From NCBI GenBank assembly GCA_019310865.1, contig JAFDDL010000323.1, forward strand, positions 1 through 5,122: a stretch of 5,122 nt of DNA. Direction: 5' to 3'. Origin of the DNA: Deltaproteobacteria bacterium (lineage in GTDB: Bacteria > Desulfobacterota > Desulfobacteria > Desulfobacterales > JAFDDL01). The first letter of the stretch is position 1; the number at the start of each line of letters is the position of its first letter. Of this stretch, positions 1-5,122 are shown piece by piece. A program made the translations under genes and the position numbers. A model generated the notes under the pieces. It was given only the letters and a program-made list of their open reading frames with translations. It was not told the DNA's origin and ran no database searches.

Positions 1-1642
1 AGGGGTAAAAACCACATCAATAAGCGGATTGATCATCCAGACGGATATGCTCAGCTTTGAATCGCCCGAAGCGATAACCCGCGATCCAATGCTGCTCATG
101 AGAATTTTTGAAGAAAGCGCCCGATTAAAAGTTCCCTTGAGCGCTGAAGGCCGCCGGTTATGCCATGATTTTCTCCACCTGGTCGATGCGTCGTTTTTAT
201 CATCACCGGATTCGGTTAAGGCCTTTGAACGCATATTGACCCTGGCAACACGCGATTTTAACGTACTGGATGACATGCTGACCACCGGCTTTCTAACCCG
301 GTGGATTCCTCAGATGTCCAACATCATCAACCTGATCCAATACGATGAGTATCACCTGTACCCGGTGGATCGACACACATTGAAAACGGTCCAGAACTTG
401 AAAAATGTCGGCGCAGGCTATGATACCAGCCAAGATCCGCTCTGCATGGAGTTCTACCATGGTCTGAAAAACCGAAAACTGTTGCTCTGGGCAGCCTTGC
501 TGCACGACATCGGCAAGGGTCAGGCGGGTAAAAATCATGCCGCAAAGGGCGCCGATATCGCCCGCGCGATACTGGCCCAAAAGGGGTACTCGCCCCAACA
601 GATTGAAACGGTCGCCTTTTTAATCACGCAACATTTATTCTTGATTGAAAATGCAACCCGGCGTGACATCGACGATGAATCCACCGCTTTTTTTTGCGCT
701 CGAAAAATAGAAAATATCGAGCAGTTGAAAATGCTGTATCTGCTGACGGTCGCCGACTCATCTTCCACCGGCCCCAAAGCCTACAACGATTGGAGTTTGA
801 CCCTTCTCAGGGACCTGACGATGAAGGTGCTGCGAATACTTAAATCCGGTGAACTGACAAGCCCAAAAACCGTGGCGGCCGTGGAAAAGAAAAAGCGAGA
901 CTTAATCGCCACATCGAAAACCGATAACGCCCGTGAAAAATTGGAAGCGATGCTCACGGTGATGTCCCCGCGTTATCTGATCTATGCGTCGACCCAGGAG
1001 ATCAACGAGCATATCCGGCTGTATGAGCGCCTCGGCCGGCAGGATTTTGTGTCGCAAGTGACCCAAAAGGAATCTTCGAACAATCGAACTGTCACCGTCT
1101 GCGCAACTGACAAATCCGGACTTTTTTCAAAAATGTCGGGCGCCTTTACGCTTAGCGGCTTTGATATTCTAGATGCCAGGGCGTTCACGTGGACAAATCA
1201 AGTGGCCCTGGATATTTTCGAGGTGACAGCCCCACCGGATTATGAGCTGGAGGACGAACGGTGGGAAAAAGCGTGGGACCACCTGCGTGCGTCACTGCGC
1301 GGTGAGATTGATCTTCGTGAGGTCGTCGCCGAAAAAATGGCCGCCTATCAGCCCGTGAAAAAACGTCCCAAAATGCGGCCCCATCGTGTCGTGGTGGACA
1401 ATGAAAGCTCCAGTTTCTTTACGATCGTTGAGGTCTACACCTATGACTATCCCGGGCTTTTATTTCTCGTTACCGATGTGTTTTTCCAGGAGCGTCTGGA
1501 CGTGTGGGTAGCGAAAATCGCCACCAAAGCCGATCAGGTGGTCGATGTGTTTTATGTCCGGACATTCGAGGAGCAAAAAATTTATGGCACAGACAATGAA
1601 ATGGCGCTGAAGCAAGCGATTTTAAATGCGCTGGAACATTAA
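1..1642 (+). CDS. glnD: PII uridylyltransferase / uridylyl-removing enzyme GlnD, 3' part (5' end off window)
   Basis: The cytoplasmic glutamine sensor that uridylylates PII when glutamine is low and removes the UMP when glutamine is high. The frame is open to the left edge (first full codon at base 2), so the TTG at 29 is not the start. About 546 residues are visible of a family usually near 850-900, so the N-terminal nucleotidyltransferase domain lies upstream. Counting from the TTG codon, a helical region is followed by an HD phosphohydrolase domain whose likely metal ligands are all present: H116 (VDRHTL), H159-D160 (LLHDIGKG), H170, H202 (QHLFL) and D243 (VADSS). Two ACT domains follow, at about 352-430 (DKSGLFSKMSGAF) and 462-537 (YDYPGLLFLVTDVFF), as expected for glutamine sensing. 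The uridylyl-removing half therefore looks intact; the transferase half cannot be judged. It is followed after 21 bases by amt, so co-transcription is likely. Confidence 0.95.
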   Translation, partial: GVKTTSISGLIIQTDMLSFESPEAITRDPMLLMRIFEESARLKVPLSAEGRRLCHDFLHLVDASFLSSPDSVKAFERILTLATRDFNVLDDMLTTGFLTRWIPQMSNIINLIQYDEYHLYPVDRHTLKTVQNLKNVGAGYDTSQDPLCMEFYHGLKNRKLLLWAALLHDIGKGQAGKNHAAKGADIARAILAQKGYSPQQIETVAFLITQHLFLIENATRRDIDDESTAFFCARKIENIEQLKMLYLLTVADSSSTGPKAYNDWSLTLLRDLTMKVLRILKSGELTSPKTVAAVEKKKRDLIATSKTDNAREKLEAMLTVMSPRYLIYASTQEINEHIRLYERLGRQDFVSQVTQKESSNNRTVTVCATDKSGLFSKMSGAFTLSGFDILDARAFTWTNQVALDIFEVTAPPDYELEDERWEKAWDHLRASLRGEIDLREVVAEKMAAYQPVKKRPKMRPHRVVVDNESSSFFTIVEVYTYDYPGLLFLVTDVFFQERLDVWVAKIATKADQVVDVFYVRTFEEQKIYGTDNEMALKQAILNALEH

Positions 1643-1663
1643 TTTTTTTAATTGGGGGATTAA

Positions 1664-2959
1664 ATGACTTATCGAATCATTCTTTATAGTATTTTTTTTA
1701 TAGGGATACCATTTTCCAATGCATTTTGCGCCGATCAGCTCGACACCGGAGACACAGCCTGGATGATTATCTCCACGGCACTGGTCATGATGATGACACC
1801 GGCGGGATTGGCGCTTTTCTATGGGGGTATGTCCCGGTATAAAAACCTTCTCAACACCTTCTCAATGACCGTGATTGCCTACTGTCTGGCAAGCATCATA
1901 TGGGTCGTTTGGGGCTATAGCCTGGCATTCGGGCCGGACGTTAAGGGTCTCATCGGCAACCTGGACCATTTTCTGCTCTCGGGCATCGGGCCATCGACCT
2001 TATCCGGCACGATCCCGACCTATGTGTTCATCATGTTTCAGATGACCTTCGCCGGCATTACGGTCGCGCTGGTGGTGGGCTCGGTGGTGGACCGAATGAA
2101 ATTTTCCGCCTGGATTGTGTTTACCGTTCTGTGGATCACATTTGTCTATGCACCGGTGGCCCATTGGATATGGGGCGGTGGTTGGATGGGAAAGATCGGC
2201 GCGCTTGATTTCGCCGGCGGAAACGTCGTGCACATCAATGCCGGCATCGCCGGACTCGTCTTGGCGCTGGTGTTGGGCCGGCGGGTCGGATACGGTGAAG
2301 AGGCCATGTTCCCGTCCAGCATCACATTAACGAGTCTTGGCGCAGCCCTGCTGTGGTTCGGTTGGTTCGGATTCAATGCCGGAAGCCAGCTTGCGGCAGA
2401 CGGTATTGCCGGATCGGCTTTTCTGGTGACCAATACATCCGCTGCCATGGGCGCGCTGGCTTGGATGGGCGCTGAGTGGATGACAACCAAGCAACCGACC
2501 TCGCTTGGCATTGCATCGGGTATCGTGGCCGGGCTGGTAGCCATCACACCGGGCTCCGGGTTTGTGGGGCTCGGCGCAGCCATCATTATCGGTCTGGTGG
2601 CCGGCATCATCGGCTTTTACAGCGTGGCCAGGTTGAAAAACATGCTTGGCTATGACGATTCACTCGATGCCTTCGGGGTCCACGGCATATGCGGCATCTG
2701 GGGGGCCCTGGCCACGGGTTTGTTTGCAAATCCATCCATCACCGAAGGGGCCACCGGCCTCTTTTACGGCAATCCGAAACAATTGTGGATACAATCTATT
2801 TCAATCGTGGCCACGATTATTTATTCGGGCGCAGCGACCTTTGTGGTGGTAACCATCACCAAATGGCTTACCGGCGGGCTGCGTGTGGACAAGGAAAATG
2901 AGATAAAAGGGCTTGACAGTTCGATTCACGGTGAGCGTGCATTTGACATTCACCTGTAA
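1664..2959 (+). CDS. amt: ammonium transporter (Amt/AmtB family)
   Basis: A trimeric inner-membrane ammonium channel of 431 residues. The ATG follows a GGGGG ribosome binding site (1654-1658) by 5 bases. Residues 1-23 look like a cleavable signal peptide (hydrophobic core, FCA before DQLD), and the rest shows the many hydrophobic segments of the 11-helix fold. With a constant offset of 22 from mature E. coli AmtB, the functional residues are all present: gate phenylalanines F129 and F237, W170 (WIWGGG), D182 in the signature LDFAGGNVVH, S241, and the twin pore histidines H190 and H340 (FGVHGICG). The cytosolic tail keeps the GLD-HGE motif (GLDSSIHGERAFD) used in PII-dependent gating, with Phe where AmtB has Tyr. 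The stop is doubled in frame (TAA TGA). With glnD 21 bases upstream and a PII gene next downstream, it is very likely PII-regulated. A Rh-type protein is unlikely given the length and signature. Confidence 0.97.
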   Translation: MTYRIILYSIFFIGIPFSNAFCADQLDTGDTAWMIISTALVMMMTPAGLALFYGGMSRYKNLLNTFSMTVIAYCLASIIWVVWGYSLAFGPDVKGLIGNLDHFLLSGIGPSTLSGTIPTYVFIMFQMTFAGITVALVVGSVVDRMKFSAWIVFTVLWITFVYAPVAHWIWGGGWMGKIGALDFAGGNVVHINAGIAGLVLALVLGRRVGYGEEAMFPSSITLTSLGAALLWFGWFGFNAGSQLAADGIAGSAFLVTNTSAAMGALAWMGAEWMTTKQPTSLGIASGIVAGLVAITPGSGFVGLGAAIIIGLVAGIIGFYSVARLKNMLGYDDSLDAFGVHGICGIWGALATGLFANPSITEGATGLFYGNPKQLWIQSISIVATIIYSGAATFVVVTITKWLTGGLRVDKENEIKGLDSSIHGERAFDIHL

Positions 2960-2973
2960 TGAAAGAAAATTAA

Positions 2974-3043
2974 CTTGCGCTATCGACCGGTTCACACATA
3001 GAATAGCCGCCATCCTGTATGCAAGGATAGGTGAATGCGCAAG
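2974..3043 (+). other. inverted repeats in the amt-PII gap (possible RNA structure)
   Basis: CTTGCGC at 2974-2980 is the exact reverse complement of GCGCAAG at 3037-3043. The stem could continue as TATC (2981-2984) with GATA (3026-3029) across a bulge. A separate small hairpin, ATCCT (3012-3016) with AGGAT (3024-3028) around a 7-base loop, uses some of the same bases, so the two folds exclude each other in part. There is no T-run right after, so this is not a standard terminator. Seven-base arms in a gap this size can arise by chance. I recognise no riboswitch or known leader motif here. Confidence 0.2.
2975..3004 (+). promoter_or_regulatory. possible sigma-70 promoter of the PII-glnA unit
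   Basis: TAGAAT at 2999-3004 matches the -10 consensus at five of six bases. TTGCGC lies 18 bases upstream (2975-2980) and matches only the TTG half of a -35 box. It sits in the 129-base gap between amt and the PII gene, which is long compared with the other gaps in the cluster and so leaves room for an internal promoter. Transcription would begin near 3011, giving a leader of about 78 bases. The match is moderate, and read-through from amt is equally possible because no terminator is seen in the gap. Confidence 0.3.
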
Positions 3044-3048
3044 AAGCC

Positions 3049-3072
3049 GCACATTTTTTAGCACATTTTTTA
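3049..3072 (+). repeat. perfect 12-base tandem duplication before the PII gene
   Basis: The unit GCACATTTTTTA occurs twice without a gap (3049-3060 and 3061-3072). It ends four bases before the AGGAGG ribosome binding site (3077-3082) of the PII gene. Each unit contains a run of six T, so the copies form a T-rich tract that would lie in the mRNA leader if transcription starts upstream. It may be a recent slippage duplication or part of a control site; the sequence does not say which. Confidence 0.85.
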
Positions 3073-3073
3073 A

Positions 3074-3427
<354 letters not shown>

Positions 3428-3475
3428 TAAATTTGGACAAAACACAACTCACTTAGCATACAGGAGGCAGGAATT

Positions 3476-4888
3476 ATGACACCAACAGAAGTTTTAACCA
3501 TGGCAAAAGAAAACGAAATTCGTGTGGTCGACATTCGATTCATGGATTTCCCGGGCGTCTGGCAGCATTTTTCCGTACCCATCGGTGAATTGGATGAAAG
3601 CAGCTTTGACGATGGGTTTGGATTCGACGGTTCCAGCATTCGCGGGTGGCAACCGATCAATGCCAGTGACATGCTGGTTGTACCGGATTCCACAACGGCT
3701 AAAATCGATCCGTTTTTCCAGGTACCCACGCTCGCTCTGATCGGAAACATTGTCGATCCGTTGACCCGGGAATCTTACAGCCGGGATCCACGGCATATTG
3801 CACAAAAGGCTGAATTGTATCTGAAAAGCACCGGTATTGGCGATACGGCCTTTATCGGACCGGAAGCGGAATTTTTCATCTTTGACGATGTGCGGTTCGA
3901 ATCAAATCGAAACAGCGCATTTTATGAGCTGGATTCCGTTGAAGGCATCTGGAACAGCGGTCGCGATGAAGGCCCGAACCTGGCCTACAAACCGCGCCAC
4001 AAAGAGGGCTATTTCCCGGCGCCGCCCACGGATAAGTTCCAGGACCTACGAACCGAAATGATGCTGACGCTGGAGGATCTGGGAATCGATGTGGAGTGCC
4101 AGCACCATGAAGTCGCCAGCGGCGGCCAAGGGGAAATCGACATGCGCTTCAAACCCCTTCTGCAGATGGGCGACCAGCTGGTGTGGTTCAAGTATGTACT
4201 TAAAAACGTTGCGGCGCGTGATAATCGATGCGTTACCTTCATGCCGAAACCCATCTTTGAGGATAACGGAACCGGTATGCACACACATATCAGCATTTGG
4301 AAGGACGGCAACCCGCTGTTTGCCGGTGATAAATACGCCGGCGTTTCCCAGGAGGCTTTGTGGGCCATCGGCGGCATTCTTGCCCATTGCAAGGCGCTGT
4401 GTGCATTTACCAATCCCACCACCAACTCATATAAACGGTTGGTTCCGGGATTCGAAGCACCGGTGAACCTGGCCTACTCAAGCCGCAACAGAAGCGCGGC
4501 CGTTCGCATTCCCATGTATTCAGCATCGCCCAAGGCAAAGCGCATTGAATTTCGCACCCCGGACCCGTCATGCAATGGCTATCTGGCCTTTTCGGCCATA
4601 CTGATGGCCGTATTGGACGGTATTGAAAATAAGACCGATCCGGGCGATCCGCTCGATAAGAATATATATGATCTGCCCGCCGAAGAACTGGCCGAGATCC
4701 CAACGGCTCCAGGTTCCCTGGATGAAGCACTCCAGTCGCTGGGCGAAGATCACGAATTTCTGCTCAAGGGTGATGTCTTTACCGAAGATGTGATCTCAAA
4801 GTGGATCAGCTACAAAACCGAAAATGAGGTGGATGCCATTAAACTTCGACCCCATCCCCATGAATTTTTCCTTTATTTCGACCTGTAA
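3476..4888 (+). CDS. glnA: glutamine synthetase, type I-beta
   Basis: Joins glutamate and ammonia to glutamine with ATP; a cytoplasmic dodecamer. The protein has 470 residues against 469 in E. coli. AGGAGG at 3462-3467, eight bases before the ATG, supports the start. The N-terminal beta-grasp domain carries the DGSSIRGW loop (51-58). Catalytic and metal residues are visible: E130 and E132 (GPEAEF), E212 and E220 ([11 protein letters not shown]), H269 in the ATP-binding stretch around [15 protein letters not shown]321 and the flap residue E327 (RLVPGFEAP), R339, and E358/R360 (RIEFRTPDP). Y398 in KNIYDLP is the adenylylation tyrosine. This and the insert at about 150-180 mark the GSI-beta class, controlled by adenylylation; the modifying enzyme GlnE is not in the window. 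The gene follows the PII gene by 48 bases with no terminator between them, so the two are probably co-transcribed. Confidence 0.98.
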   Translation: MTPTEVLTMAKENEIRVVDIRFMDFPGVWQHFSVPIGELDESSFDDGFGFDGSSIRGWQPINASDMLVVPDSTTAKIDPFFQVPTLALIGNIVDPLTRESYSRDPRHIAQKAELYLKSTGIGDTAFIGPEAEFFIFDDVRFESNRNSAFYELDSVEGIWNSGRDEGPNLAYKPRHKEGYFPAPPTDKFQDLRTEMMLTLEDLGIDVECQHHEVASGGQGEIDMRFKPLLQMGDQLVWFKYVLKNVAARDNRCVTFMPKPIFEDNGTGMHTHISIWKDGNPLFAGDKYAGVSQEALWAIGGILAHCKALCAFTNPTTNSYKRLVPGFEAPVNLAYSSRNRSAAVRIPMYSASPKAKRIEFRTPDPSCNGYLAFSAILMAVLDGIENKTDPGDPLDKNIYDLPAEELAEIPTAPGSLDEALQSLGEDHEFLLKGDVFTEDVISKWISYKTENEVDAIKLRPHPHEFFLYFDL

Positions 4889-4896
4889 AACCCCAA

Positions 4897-4924
4897 GCAG
4901 CAGCGGCCCGGCGGCCGCTGCTGC
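4897..4924 (+). terminator. GC-rich hairpin after glnA, probable terminator
   Basis: GCAGCAGCGGCC (4897-4908) pairs perfectly with GGCCGCTGCTGC (4913-4924) around the loop CGGC, starting nine bases after the glnA stop. Twelve uninterrupted, nearly all-GC pairs make this a very stable stem at the end of the cluster. No T-run follows on the + strand, so it may act as a pause or mRNA-protecting hairpin, or terminate with help from a factor, instead of as a classic intrinsic terminator. On the - strand the stem is followed by GGGGTTTT, also a poor U-tract. Confidence 0.6.
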
Positions 4925-4984
4925 GCAATCCGTTAGATTGGCCACCCAGATACTCAGTCATAAAAACACGCATTAAAAAAATAA

Positions 4985-5013
4985 TTGACATCCGACGTTT
5001 TTCACGCCATACT
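4985..5013 (+). promoter_or_regulatory. sigma-70-type promoter of the thiolase gene
   Basis: A perfect -35 box TTGACA (4985-4990) is followed, after the optimal 17-base spacer, by CATACT (5008-5013), four of six bases of the -10 consensus. The region just upstream is A-rich (4964-4984), as in an UP-like element. Transcription would begin at about 5019-5021, directly before the palindromic operator and about 78 bases before the ATG. It lies in the non-coding stretch between the glnA hairpin and the next gene. Confidence 0.6.
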
Positions 5014-5021
5014 CCGAAAAG

Positions 5022-5039
5022 TGAATGAGTGTTCATTCA
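5022..5039 (+). promoter_or_regulatory. 18-bp palindromic operator, FadR(TetR-family)-like
   Basis: TGAATGAGTGTTCATTCA is a perfect inverted repeat with 7-base arms (TGAATGA / TCATTCA) and the 4-base centre GTGT. From memory, this arm sequence is that of operators bound by TetR-family fatty-acid-degradation regulators such as Bacillus FadR (YsiA), which acyl-CoA releases from DNA. It starts within a few bases of the predicted transcription start, where a bound repressor would block the promoter at 4985-5013. The gene it precedes looks like a thiolase, which fits. The regulator gene itself is not in the window. Confidence 0.7.
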
Positions 5040-5064
5040 TAACAAAACATCCCGTTAATTAATG

Positions 5065-5078
5065 CTAAATCCATTTAG
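5065..5078 (+). repeat. 14-bp palindrome in the thiolase leader
   Basis: CTAAAT (5065-5070) and ATTTAG (5073-5078) form a perfect inverted repeat separated by CC. It lies in the expected 5' leader, 26 bases after the operator and about 9 bases before the AGGAGG ribosome binding site (5088-5093). A 2-base loop is too tight for a full RNA hairpin, so a DNA-binding site is likelier than an RNA fold. Chance is also possible in this AT-rich stretch, which includes TTAATTAA at 5055-5062. Confidence 0.35.
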
Positions 5079-5097
5079 ATTATTGAAAGGAGGCACC

Positions 5098-5122
5098 ATG
5101 AAAGAAGTCGTCATTGTATCTG
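5098..5122 (+). CDS. probable acetyl-CoA acetyltransferase (thiolase), 5' end only
   Basis: Only eight codons are inside the window, reading MKEVVIVS, and the frame is open at the right edge. This is the typical beginning of bacterial thiolases (commonly M-EVVIVSAxRTPIG), which cleave 3-ketoacyl-CoA or condense two acetyl-CoA in the cytoplasm. The start is well supported by AAAGGAGG (5086-5093), four bases before the ATG. The upstream FadR-type operator and its own promoter independently suggest fatty-acid or acyl-CoA metabolism. The gene is likely a separate transcription unit from the nitrogen cluster. With so few residues the family call is an inference; another Rossmann-like or acyl-CoA enzyme cannot be excluded. 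Confidence 0.65.

Noticed and set aside
688..695. Run of eight T in glnD (and another at 1692-1699 in amt) as a programmed frameshift site
   Set aside because: Both frames continue correctly through the runs with intact family motifs on each side, and no alternative frame product makes sense.
29..1642. A complete short protein starting at TTG 29
   Set aside because: The frame stays open to the left edge and the protein matches the inside of GlnD, so the true start is upstream.
2146..2610. Long - strand reading frame opposite amt, and similar antisense frames at 3223-3750 and 4009-4425
   Set aside because: They lie opposite strongly conserved coding sequence, have compositions typical of shadow frames, and resemble no family I know.
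2913..2948. Two perfect TTGACA boxes exactly 30 bases apart at the end of amt
   Set aside because: Both fall in conserved coding positions (the LD of GLDSS and the FDI of AFDIHL), and neither has a good -10 box at 16-18 bases.
3024..3039. GG-N10-GC spacing (GGATAGGTGAATGC) as a sigma-54 promoter for the PII-glnA unit
   Set aside because: The two key dinucleotides are correctly spaced, but the rest of the TGGCAC/TTGCA consensus is mostly absent; such spacing is expected by chance in a gap this long.
3048..3063. CGCAC...TTTTTTAGCA in the tandem repeat as a -24/-12 element
   Set aside because: The spacing is one base too long and the GG of the -24 element is missing.
4839..5036. Small - strand frame across the end of glnA and the hairpin
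   Set aside because: It runs through the terminator-like stem and the promoter region, has no convincing ribosome binding site, and encodes a low-complexity peptide from the hairpin.

Overview
The window holds a nitrogen-assimilation gene cluster. All genes are on the + strand, in the order glnD (3' part only), amt, glnB-type PII gene, glnA. After a spacer of about 210 bases it ends with the first codons of a probable thiolase gene. Protein sequence style, strong AGGAGG ribosome binding sites, moderate GC content, and a thiolase gene with a fatty-acid-type operator next to a glnB-glnA pair suggest a Gram-negative bacterium. A Desulfobacterota (former deltaproteobacterial sulfate reducer) is my best guess. 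That assignment is inference from style, not from a marker gene.

Layout: bases 1-1642 are the C-terminal 546 residues of the PII uridylyltransferase/uridylyl-removing enzyme GlnD (central helical part, HD hydrolase domain, two ACT domains); its nucleotidyltransferase domain lies off the left edge. Only 21 bases later comes amt (1664-2959), a complete AmtB-type ammonium channel. A 129-base gap (2960-3088) follows, with a possible sigma-70 promoter, weak inverted repeats and a perfect 12-base tandem duplication just before the next ribosome binding site. Then come a complete 112-residue PII protein (3089-3427) and, 48 bases on, a complete type I-beta glutamine synthetase (3476-4888). A perfect 12-bp GC-rich hairpin closes the cluster. 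The last 140 bases carry a good sigma-70-like promoter, an 18-bp perfect palindrome of TetR-family FadR type right after the expected transcription start, a second small palindrome, a strong ribosome binding site, and the codons MKEVVIVS, which match thiolase N-termini.

How the genes fit together: Amt brings in ammonium and GlnA converts it to glutamine. GlnD senses glutamine through its ACT domains and adds or removes UMP on Tyr51 of PII, and PII in turn gates Amt and, through other partners, adjusts glutamine synthetase. The key residues are visible in every partner: the HD residues of GlnD, Tyr51 of PII, the twin histidines of Amt and the adenylylation Tyr398 of GlnA. The adenylyltransferase glnE is not in the window. 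The thiolase gene starts a separate, probably fatty-acid-responsive unit.

I see no previously undescribed system here. The most rewarding parts are the operator-promoter arrangement at the right end and the repeat-bearing leader of the PII gene.
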